A DNA stretch of 64,000 bases from a virus. The notes beneath the pieces were generated by a model that worked only from the letters and a program-made list of their open reading frames with translations, was not told the DNA's origin and searched no databases. Shown one piece after another: positions 37,801-45,700 of this stretch (within the stretch, counting starts at the first letter, position 1; every line of letters starts with the position of its first letter). The stretch is taken from the IMG/VR virus record IMGVR_UViG_3300045999_010033, positions 157,096-221,095 of that record; one strand, given 5' to 3'. The position numbers were made by a program, and so were the translations under genes.

Positions 37801-38003
37801 AACCAACTTATTTCTTTTATCAATTCGGGAGACATCTCAAGTTTAGCATGAGCGATATCACCTGCTAAATAAATGATAGAATCTTCAGTACCATGTTTGC
37901 GAATTTCTTCAAACATTTTATCAAACACCAATCGGTACTCTTTATGTCTTTTGATGTTACGAATGTGAACATCTGCTATGTGAAATATTTTTTTTAATCT
38001 CAT
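34860..38003 (-). CDS. Fused Mre11/Rad50-type recombination nuclease (gp47-gp46)
   Basis: 1047 residues in one chain. Residues 1-340 are an SbcD/Mre11-type phosphoesterase: ADVH (10-13), AGDI (47-50), AGNHD (82-86), and GDIH (187-190). Residues ~375-1047 are an SbcC/Rad50-type ATPase: LFAPNASGKSS Walker A (400-410), long coiled coil with a CKYC zinc hook at 724-727, then EMSSGMEKF signature and VIDEGFGTLD Walker B. In T4 these are separate genes 47 and 46 that resect DNA ends for recombination-dependent replication. The stop of the primase gene overlaps its start by four bases. Confidence 0.93.
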   Translation of the reverse strand: MRLKKIFHIADVHIRNIKRHKEYRLVFDKMFEEIRKHGTEDSIIYLAGDIAHAKLEMSPELIKEISWLFTECTKHCPTILIAGNHDCNMNNTDRLDVLTPMVDALNLPNFYYLKDTQVWSYGGVGFGVFSIFDNKDNWPKADDIDTKIKIALFHGPVDHSQTDVGYVVSSRHFTVDMFDGYDIALLGDIHKRQELISSSGCKAVYAGSLVQQNFGESVSGHGFLVWDLDTLTYEAIDIQNDYGYYTLNVDNGIVPNVLDMPKYAHLRVKLSNTDSATTKKVVMEIKRKYKIKDFSIIRTDSISKVKTGNRSSKLDFDDVSDINYQNSLINDYLNRMLPHLTDGDLRKIETINTEINGRISTDDVQRNIFWKPIRFEFSNMFSYGEDNKIDFTKINGLTGLFAPNASGKSSLFDSISFCLYDKCSRAFKATNIMNNRKTTFWCQLDFEINGVSYSIRREARTVNKGKNVKVDVQFWRTVDGRVESLNGTERRDTNLIIEQYVGRYEDFVLTSLSLQGNNALFIDKSQSERKELLAQFMGLNVFDKLHEAASDEIKEVSALIKNFKRTDFTSELNDKILEVGQTQTLISELESLISETINKKDNVIESIISLNKQLAKVDVVYDIDKLISKKKDILSALESLDTESGAKQKQLNDLNYLSEALLNTINETQTINGVSISDAKDELDSCKNQIVTLNHNIQLLKQSIKLNKEKLSHLEKHEYDPNCKYCINNVFVKDAISTKEKVDKEESDLQSKLNTIEELKLKYESIKDVETIWNTLNENKLKYNKLLSFIEKVQEEIKTLKTKNELYNHQLETISDSIKRYYANEETIKQNKEIEIKLSALEETNTELDKIIKVKNSELSSLTSKMATIKSYIDSCRAKIKEVKDLEDKYHLYECYLDAVKKDGIPYELISKALPIIESEVNNILGQVVDFNIVMNVDGKNINARIVYDDQEWALEMSSGMEKFISGLAIRVALINICNLPRPNFLVIDEGFGTLDSDNISSLFMMMQYLKTQFDFIWIISHLDQMRDMVDGIVEIKKIGGYSSIRG

Positions 38004-38941
38004 ATACTATTAATCTTACTCAACAATAGTTCATCCGATGTGAACTCTTTACTTTTATATACTTCTTTGTAAAAATTATCGTATCCCATTTCTGATGGGT
38101 CTTTTTCTTTCAAATAAATCATCCTTACCGCTATTCCTTGCTTTCTGAAATATTCTGCAACTTTAAGTGCTTCTGCTTTTGCATCATCATCCAATGCTAT
38201 AAACAGCTCTTTGACGGATTTGAAAAATATTTTTTCTACTAATTGCTTTGATGGAAACTTACCCAATAGTGGTATTGCATTCCTACGAATCGCTATGGCA
38301 TCAAACACACCTTCGCACAATATTATAGGCATATCCCAATTTATTTGGGAATCAAAGCATATTATATTTTTTGATATAGGGGGATTTTTATATTTCATTT
38401 TTGTATCCTCATAATACGAACGAGATACAAAATAATTTACAGAACCATCGGAATTGTATGATGGTACAATTAATCGTTTAGCATACATTCCATCCAAACA
38501 ATATCCTATATTGTATTTTACAATTTCTTTAATACCGATTCCACGTCGGTTTAGATAAGCGATTGCTTGACGATATTCCGGATTAAATCCACTCGGTTCT
38601 ATGGATAGTGATACAAACTCTTTTGGTAGTTGAATGAATACTTTTGTATCGGTATCGTTTTTTTCAGAAACGTATCCGGCATCCCCATAAACATCACGAA
38701 TGATTTTAATAGTATCTTTATCTACATCCAATTTACGAAGTAGATACGCAATTTTTTTCCCACCACTGTTACATACCCAACAATGCCATTTTTGAGTCTG
38801 AAGATTTATTTGTAATTTTTGCTTATGATGGTGGCAAAATGGACAATAAAACGCGTGTTCATCACCCTTTAAAAGAGAGTGTGAACCGATTACGTTTGTA
38901 AGTATTGATAGGACTTTATTTTTATCGAATTGTTTTATCAC
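38000..38941 (-). CDS. DnaG-type DNA primase, gp61-like
   Basis: 313 residues from a GTG start. Zinc-binding domain: CPFC at 33-36 and CWVC at 54-57. A linker region follows, then a Toprim domain with LCEGVFDAIAI (the Glu) and FIALDDDAKAEA (the Asp triad). It would make RNA primers at the replication fork. It shares the promoter below and a four-base overlap with the gp47-gp46 gene, so the two are probably co-expressed. Confidence 0.88.
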   Translation of the reverse strand: MIKQFDKNKVLSILTNVIGSHSLLKGDEHAFYCPFCHHHKQKLQINLQTQKWHCWVCNSGGKKIAYLLRKLDVDKDTIKIIRDVYGDAGYVSEKNDTDTKVFIQLPKEFVSLSIEPSGFNPEYRQAIAYLNRRGIGIKEIVKYNIGYCLDGMYAKRLIVPSYNSDGSVNYFVSRSYYEDTKMKYKNPPISKNIICFDSQINWDMPIILCEGVFDAIAIRRNAIPLLGKFPSKQLVEKIFFKSVKELFIALDDDAKAEALKVAEYFRKQGIAVRMIYLKEKDPSEMGYDNFYKEVYKSKEFTSDELLLSKINSI

Positions 38942-38945
38942 AAAT

Positions 38946-38978
38946 CAAATATACAAAAAGTATTTTGTATTTCAAAAC
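38946..38978 (-). promoter_or_regulatory. Bacteroidota-type promoter for primase and gp47-gp46
   Basis: Minus strand reads GTTTTG (38978-38973), 19 bases, then TATATTTG (38953-38946). This matches the TTTG / TAnnTTTG consensus of Bacteroidota housekeeping promoters. It lies four bases before the GTG. Confidence 0.55.
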
Positions 38979-39400
38979 TATTCTTCTAACCATTTTTGGG
39001 GAATCTGCTTATCAGCATAAAGAAACCCATTCTTCTCACACCACATAGCATAAGTAGTTTTTGAACCTTTGGATATTTTGTTTTTAGAATTTGTGAATAC
39101 AAATCGGATATCAAAATGTGGGTATTGCTCTTTTATTAACAAATGCTTTTTCCTATCCGCCAAAACAAACCTACCTTTAGTTTCAACTATTATCCCATTA
39201 GGTAATATAAAATCGGGATGATAGCTGTGTTCAGAAGCAGGTATAACATAATTAATAACTGACTCTTTTTCTTCGTATCTAATAGGTATCCCATTTTCTT
39301 TTAGCTGATTAGAGATTGATTCCTCCAACCCAGATTTAAAACCATATTTTTTTCCTACCCAATTTGATTTAGTACGCGATGTAACCTTAGATTTGGTCAT
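38978..39400 (-). CDS. Endonuclease I-type Holliday-junction resolvase
   Basis: 140 residues. Pattern of the T7 endonuclease I family: SGLEESIS near the N-terminus (Glu), YHPDFILPNG (PD motif) followed by IIVETKGRF (ExK), then a basic C-terminal part with KGSKTTYAMWCEKNG. It would resolve branched DNA before packaging. It lies directly upstream of the primase gene, joining recombination and replication genes. Confidence 0.82.
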   Translation of the reverse strand: MTKSKVTSRTKSNWVGKKYGFKSGLEESISNQLKENGIPIRYEEKESVINYVIPASEHSYHPDFILPNGIIVETKGRFVLADRKKHLLIKEQYPHFDIRFVFTNSKNKISKGSKTTYAMWCEKNGFLYADKQIPQKWLEE

Positions 39401-39401
39401 A

Positions 39402-39611
39402 TTATTTTTTAACTGTAGAAGAATACATCTTATCGTTTACGATACCACCTCTGGCTTGCTTTAATCTTTCTTCACTTACTGCCCCACTGTCAATCTTTTG
39501 TAAATCATCGGTGGAATATGGAGTCTTTCTAGCGTTACTGACATCTTTGCCGATTTTATCTGTACCAAGTTGAGTTTGTTGTGCTTTATAAAGGTCTACT
39601 ATTTGTGCCAT
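39402..39611 (-). CDS. Small hydrophilic protein of unknown function
   Basis: 69 residues, hydrophilic and without Cys, starting MAQIVDLYKAQQTQLG. It ends one base before the resolvase gene and has a promoter-like motif 14 bases upstream. The family is not recognised; it sits between structural and replication genes. Confidence 0.55.
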   Translation of the reverse strand: MAQIVDLYKAQQTQLGTDKIGKDVSNARKTPYSTDDLQKIDSGAVSEERLKQARGGIVNDKMYSSTVKK

Positions 39612-39625
39612 ATTGTTTTGTTTTA

Positions 39626-39635
39626 TATAAATATA
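39626..39635 (-). promoter_or_regulatory. Late promoter-like motif upstream of small gene
   Basis: Exact TATATTTATA, 14 bases before the ATG at 39611. Confidence 0.65.
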
Positions 39636-39637
39636 AG

Positions 39638-40822
39638 TTATGTATCAAAACGTACTATAAAGTTTAATGGAATATCTATTTCCGATTTAACCGGCTTTGG
39701 TAATTTTGCAACAGCAACTAAATCATTATTATCATCATATAATCCGATTGCAGTAATAAATGGGGTAAGATATGAACCCGTCATATCAATTGATTGGCTA
39801 TAATATCCATCACCAAACCCACCATATACCGATGCATTTACTTTTGATTGATATCCAAATTGTATTGTTGAACCATTATCCAGCGTTACCTGCTTTCTGA
39901 CGTATCGTACACCGGGATATGGAGTTACACGACGTGTTATTCCATTTGAATCTACAAAATCTTCAACAACTGACCCGGTTTCAATTATTGCGCTAGGATT
40001 TGTAGATACATTGAATTCATCTTCACCTACAACTAAAAGATATTCATTTTCATATATCGTAGTTGTTGATTTGTATTGTATATCCCAAAGAGCAGTAAGT
40101 CTTGTAGATGGTGAAAGTGTGAGTACAATTAATCCTTTATCATAAAAGATATTTCCTATTTTAGTGGCAGATTGTCCTGCTGGTAAAAATGTGGCGTTTT
40201 CTATAACCATTACGCCGGTTTCTGCATCAAAGCTAATAAGGTTTTCTAAATATGTAGTTGAATCTAAATCAAAACTAATTTCATTATCATTTATATTTAT
40301 ATAATTCAAAGATGCGCTGTATTCATTTCCTAATTGATCTGAAAAATTAAACTCATTTGTTTCATTATCAATTAACGATACCAATATACCATTGAATCCA
40401 CTATCTCCAACTATATTACCATAAGAATCATCTATAAACGTTCTATTATTATCTATAAGAGTAAAACTACCTGGCTTTATTCCCTCTCCAATATATTTTT
40501 GTGGTATAGAAATAATTTTAGCAGAATCGTTTAATAATCTTTCTTTTTCTAAATTATTAGTAGCATAATTTGAAGTTTTTCTGCCAATTCTTAAAAAAGG
40601 ATTATCTTCGTTTCCATTATAAAATTGAGCCCTAAGTTGGCCGTATAATGATAGTTTATTAAAAGATAAGTTAGTATCGGACGTAGTAGTGCTATTCGCA
40701 TAAGATGCGGTATATTGCGCACTTAGTGTATCTATTTCGGCAGACGAGTCCGTGAATGACCAATCTTTGTAAACTTTGAATGGTCTAATGCTAATATCGG
40801 ATTTTGGTATAGGTTTTAACAT
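39638..40822 (-). CDS. Virion structural protein, paralogous C-terminus
   Basis: 394 residues, beta-rich. The C-terminal ~45 residues (TAIGLYDDNNDLVAVAKLPK and then PLNFIVRFD) closely match the C-terminus of the next upstream gene's product (SVGLYNDASELLAVAKISKP). The rest differs. The shared ending suggests that both dock on the same virion partner. A tail or baseplate location is inferred from the neighbours. Confidence 0.65.
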   Translation of the reverse strand: MLKPIPKSDISIRPFKVYKDWSFTDSSAEIDTLSAQYTASYANSTTTSDTNLSFNKLSLYGQLRAQFYNGNEDNPFLRIGRKTSNYATNNLEKERLLNDSAKIISIPQKYIGEGIKPGSFTLIDNNRTFIDDSYGNIVGDSGFNGILVSLIDNETNEFNFSDQLGNEYSASLNYININDNEISFDLDSTTYLENLISFDAETGVMVIENATFLPAGQSATKIGNIFYDKGLIVLTLSPSTRLTALWDIQYKSTTTIYENEYLLVVGEDEFNVSTNPSAIIETGSVVEDFVDSNGITRRVTPYPGVRYVRKQVTLDNGSTIQFGYQSKVNASVYGGFGDGYYSQSIDMTGSYLTPFITAIGLYDDNNDLVAVAKLPKPVKSEIDIPLNFIVRFDT

Positions 40823-40827
40823 ACAAC

Positions 40828-40837
40828 TATAAATATT
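40828..40837 (-). promoter_or_regulatory. Late promoter-like motif upstream of 39638-40822 gene
   Basis: Reads AATATTTATA, five bases before the ATG at 40822. A terminator hairpin lies just upstream of it. Confidence 0.5.
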
Positions 40838-40850
40838 CCTAAACTAAAAA

Positions 40851-40869
40851 CCCACCATAATTAGGTGGG
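40851..40869 (-). terminator. Rho-independent terminator after 40894-42111 gene
   Basis: A 6-bp stem CCCACC/GGTGGG with a seven-base loop, followed by five T's on the minus strand. It lies 25 bases beyond the stop. Confidence 0.8.
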
Positions 40870-40893
40870 CTTTTAAAGTTTATATTTGAAATT

Positions 40894-42111
40894 TTAGAAA
40901 TCAAGTTTTACTTTTATTGATACTTCTTTATCGAAGGATTTTTCAATAGGTTTACTTATTTTAGCAACTGCCAATAATTCACTCGCATCATTATAAAGAC
41001 CAACTGATGTTATGTACACTTTTGGATCACGTTCAAACGTTGCTTGTGAAAATTGACCGGTGGAGCCAGTTACAAATGTTGGATTATTTGAGAAATTATA
41101 TTCTCTATTGTTTGCTCTTACAAAATAATGTGAAGTTGATACATTCTCAATTCTACGAGCTTGAAAATCATCACCGGCATCAAATGCTAAAAACAATTTT
41201 TTGTTGTTATCGTAGTATGTATCCGCTACACTTGCACTTGTTGGAATTAAACTAGATCCTACAGTGGCACCCAATGCAGCTGGATTCAAAATGAATATAC
41301 CCATATCAGGATAGAATAATCCAAATCCCTGTCCGTTTGATGATGTATATGTTGATATTGTTCCTTCGTTTGCGGTTCCGATATTCAATGCTCCACTTAC
41401 CATATTAAATACCCTACCAAAAGAACCAACAGTTTCAGTTTGTGCACTATCATCTATGAATGTATAAGTAGACCCTCCAGCTTGAAGACTTATTTGAATA
41501 TTTCCTGGATCCAATCTCTCTTTATATCTTGCTCTATTGATGGCTACTGCATAAAATTGATGTAAGTTATGAGCGCCTGCAGTAGAACCTGAATAAACAC
41601 TAAAGAACTCATCGTTGGTATCCAATAAAATGTTCCTAAATTGAGTATAAACTGCTTTGGTTTGCAATAGAGATGAATCGGTTTGAGAAAGTGTTGGAAC
41701 TCCACCACCACTTATATTTCCATAAGCAATTGAAAATTGAACTTCGGCGGTACTATCTGTTTGTGGATTTTTGTTGTAAACATCAAGATAGTATTTTCCA
41801 CTAACCGAACTACTTTGTGCGGAAGATGTAAAAAACCCAGTAAGTGAGCCAGATCCATCACTCCATATTCCTGAAGTTACTATTTCGGTACGATTTGTTA
41901 CTTTATCAATTGAACCAAATCTTTTATAAATACCACTTGATATTGTGGTTACATCGGGACTTATTTGCTCACCCTGTCCCAAAAATTGGTTAAGTATATT
42001 TACGAGCTCATTAGTATCAATCGGTGTACCGGCTGTGTTTGCAGCTGCGGCTAGATATTGCGAAAGATTACTTGCTAAAAGGGCTCCTCTATTATCTCTA
42101 ATTACTGCCAT
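40894..42111 (-). CDS. Virion structural protein, paralogous C-terminus
   Basis: 405 residues. Starts MAVIRDNRGALLASNLSQYL and contains an RYKERLDPGNIQISL segment. The C-terminal SVGLYNDASELLAVAKISKP is shared with the downstream gene. Composition is Ser/Thr/Asn-rich like a beta-structured tail protein. The terminator and new promoter separating the pair indicate separate regulation. Function unknown. Confidence 0.65.
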   Translation of the reverse strand: MAVIRDNRGALLASNLSQYLAAAANTAGTPIDTNELVNILNQFLGQGEQISPDVTTISSGIYKRFGSIDKVTNRTEIVTSGIWSDGSGSLTGFFTSSAQSSSVSGKYYLDVYNKNPQTDSTAEVQFSIAYGNISGGGVPTLSQTDSSLLQTKAVYTQFRNILLDTNDEFFSVYSGSTAGAHNLHQFYAVAINRARYKERLDPGNIQISLQAGGSTYTFIDDSAQTETVGSFGRVFNMVSGALNIGTANEGTISTYTSSNGQGFGLFYPDMGIFILNPAALGATVGSSLIPTSASVADTYYDNNKKLFLAFDAGDDFQARRIENVSTSHYFVRANNREYNFSNNPTFVTGSTGQFSQATFERDPKVYITSVGLYNDASELLAVAKISKPIEKSFDKEVSIKVKLDF

Positions 42112-42119
42112 AGTTTATA

Positions 42120-42743
42120 TTATTGAACGTAGTTTACGGTTACTGGTATTGTTTGAGAGCCACCCGTTTCATTACCATAAACAGTAATTGTTGTTCTTAC
42201 CGTTGATGTTAGTGATGGATTTGGAATGAATTTAAATGTAAGTCCTTTTGCTACCGCTGCCGTTGCTGAAACATCATCACCTATAAATACGGGGACAGTT
42301 CCTACATCTGCAGTTACACCCTCTCCTACTAAATCACCTGCATTTTTATTTGCAAGAATGACCGTGTATCCCAATCTTCTATTTCCGGAAGGGGAGGTGG
42401 TTGGTGAAAGAGCAACCTCACCACTTTTTTGATTAACCGTAATATTAGGTACACCAAATTCTACAACTGGGATTCTTGTAGTATTTTTTGGAAGTGTAAC
42501 AAGTTTGTATTTCATAACTTGTGTTTCATCCGGAGATGCTTCCAATACCGGCATATTTTTAATTGCGGAATCGTAATAAGCAGACCCAAGTGGATGTGCA
42601 GGTTCGTAGAGAGAGTAATCTACCTCATCATCGGCAAGTGCGAATTGTGTAATATTCAACCCCAATCCTGCCGCGAGTTTTTCCCTACCTTTTTTTGTTA
42701 GAATTGCATCTACTGTCAATTCAGTATTACTTAAATATCCCAT
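42120..42743 (-). CDS. Conserved virion structural protein
   Basis: 207 residues. N-terminal LTVDAILTKKGREKLAAGLG followed by FALADDEVDYSLY is a typical start of phage structural proteins of this type in T4-like marine phages. The C-terminal region is beta-sandwich-like. It begins a transcription unit with its own late promoter-like motif. Role in the tail unknown. Confidence 0.7.
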   Translation of the reverse strand: MGYLSNTELTVDAILTKKGREKLAAGLGLNITQFALADDEVDYSLYEPAHPLGSAYYDSAIKNMPVLEASPDETQVMKYKLVTLPKNTTRIPVVEFGVPNITVNQKSGEVALSPTTSPSGNRRLGYTVILANKNAGDLVGEGVTADVGTVPVFIGDDVSATAAVAKGLTFKFIPNPSLTSTVRTTITVYGNETGGSQTIPVTVNYVQ

Positions 42744-42763
42744 AGTGTATTGTTATCTTTTGT

Positions 42764-42773
42764 TATAAATATA
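42764..42773 (-). promoter_or_regulatory. Late promoter-like motif upstream of structural gene
   Basis: Exact TATATTTATA, 20 bases before the ATG at 42743. Confidence 0.65.
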
Positions 42774-42792
42774 TTATTCTAAAAAATAAGTA

Positions 42793-45700
42793 TTATTCAG
42801 TTTCCAAAATCGGTTCTGAAGAATCTCTTCCTGCTTTATTTACTTTCAATGTATTTGGATTGGTAGCAAACACTTCGACCGGTGGTGTTCCATCCAATGT
42901 AGTGGCCGAAGTGTTTTTACATCCTCTCCAATATGAATTTTCCAATCCACGAGTTAGATCAGATGTATTTTTATAATGTGTAGGCAGATATCCTCTAACC
43001 GGCGTTACTTCTACTATTCTATCATTCGTGGTTGGAAGTGATGATGGCGTTGTTGTACCTGGCTGATAAAATGGCTGAATATTTACACGTGTTTCATAAT
43101 AAACTTCAGTGCCAGTTAATTCACCACTACGAGGATCATCTCCTTGCTGATAGTATGTGAACTCTCTTTCTTTCTTTTCTTTTAGAATCGATACAAGTAC
43201 ACGCTCTTTTGCTACTTTTCCGAATCGGTCGAAATAAGAGCGAACCGCGTGACCATCTTCTCCGAATATACCAAATCCAATATCACTAAACTCATCTTGT
43301 CCGGCCACCGCCAATCCTGCGAAAGCCTCTCTTTCCTTTTGTGGGGTGCCCTCATCTAGATTAGCATCTACAACCGAATCCGCGGTTTCTAAATATCCTG
43401 TCTCACTTAAAGATGATACGTTGAATAGACCTTCGGTTTCTATATTAGAATCGAGTTGATAACTATCGGATTCCAAACTTTCAGAATAATCGGCATCAAT
43501 AATCGTTGTGTGCTGATTATCTTCACCCATTAATTCATATTCGGTTGCATCTATTTCGGATTCAATTATAGTTGTTTCAAAATTCAAAATCGGTGAATCT
43601 TTCAAATCAATAGTATCCTGATAGTTTTCGGCACTACCGGTTGGTTTTGTGTGCTGAAACTTACTTCTTTCCAATATGTGTGGTTCAATCAATAGACCAG
43701 ATGTGGCTTTAACCCTAGCCGGCAACATTTGCTTGATATCTTCAAATAGGGCCTTTTCATATAACTTTATAAGATTGATATATTGATAAATGTCTATTTT
43801 TGAATTTGCATATCTTCTAAAATAATATTGACGTAGTTTATCTAATGAATCGTAGTTTGGTTTGTATGTATCCGATGGGTCACCAATATAGTTATCAAAA
43901 TTCAAACCACCGAATGCTTTTATAATATCAAAGTTTAATTCTTTGTTTGGAGAGAAAAACAATCCAACTCTATTAGAATCAATCGGAGCGTTATCATACG
44001 ATTTAACTGTAGACCTATATTTCGGTGATAGTTGGCTTACCAATGTTTGTTCTTCAACCCTAACTTTGTTTCCTACAAATCGACTGGAGCCGATGGATGG
44101 AATGGGTGCGGACACTTTTCTTTCATATGGAAGGAATTGATATGGATACGTCGTTATATCAGTAAATCCACTAACAGATGCAGTAAGTGGAGATGCTGCG
44201 TTTCTTGTGTTCATATAAGTAGCCGGAGTTGATTCCGCTTCTACCATATTACGAGTATATCCTTCATCATAATAAACGTTTGCATCAACGTTTAGTATGC
44301 TTGTACTTACATAGAGATTCTTTGGATATTCAAAATCAAGTCTGAAAAATAAATCATCAGTTGAAGATGAATAGTTATTACCGTTAATCATCTCAGGCCA
44401 TGCAGCATGTTCGTAAAATACCGAACTACTTAATGGCTGTGACCACGTTCTGATTTCATCTATATATCCAGTAAATGTTGAACTACCAACAACGACGGTA
44501 CCGGTGCTAGTAGCCCAACTTGCGGCAGTAGAAAGTGATTGAGTAAATACACGTCTTTCTCCACTATATTTTGCAATATCCATACGAACATTACTACCTT
44601 GCTTTGTTAAGCAAACGGCAGTATATTCGGTATCAAACAATGGAAACTCATTACTTGTCAATGTACCTGCTCCATAATTCCAAACTAATTTACCAAACGT
44701 TGGTTCTAATTGTGAACTTGCAGACGCTCGTAATGTCCAGCTATTAGATAATATTGTTGATACACTACCGGTCGCTGTAGGTCTAAAGAACAATTCCAAA
44801 CTATCTGGTGTTCTACTATTTTCTGTTGTGGGCCAACTTAAATTAATTCTTGAACCAGTATCCATACCCAACACATAGGTCAATTCATCCATTACCAACT
44901 TTCCTTTGCCGGATGTGGTTGGTTCTGGTCCACCAAATTCCATTATAGAAAGATTTGATGAAGGAATGCCATAGCATGAAAGTAAAGCGTAGATACCACG
45001 ACGTGTGCCTTTATGTTTTAGAAGATATGGCAGGTTATTTAGAATACGTCTCCATACTTCATAGTTTCTTTTTTTGGATGGTGAAAGAAACTTCTCATCA
45101 CCATTGGAATCCAATCCTAATGTATATTCCCAAAGTGGAATGTTTGAATTTAGATTTTTGGCATCCCAATTATAAGATTTTAGTACATCAAATAATATTT
45201 TATCCGCGATACCATTGGTTATATTATAACTTATATCTCTACTCCTCTCAATGGATTTCGCGTAGTAATATATGTTATCGAAATGATGTCCCATCATTGA
45301 CATGAACAAAAGGAATTGTTCATTTTCATCGTAGTTTAAAACATACGATGGAATATTGTTTAATACATAATTAGCGTTATTGTTATCATATATAGTAGCT
45401 GCAGTTGAGGCACTATTGTACCAATTTATTACTTGAGATGATGTGCTGGAATATCTAATCGTTCCATTGAATGGCCAAGATAAAGATGAACTTGTAAATA
45501 GAAATTTTTCAAATCCATCAAATCCTTGGATTACTGCGTTTTTCTTTTGTGTTTGACGATTTATCTCATTGATGCCCGCAGTAGAACCGGTGTATGCCGA
45601 ACCATTTCCGGTATAATCGGTAGATGCCGATGTTATAAGTGTTTCATACGTTTCGATTAATTGAACCTTATAAACAAAATTATCCAATCTTTCTTTTGCA

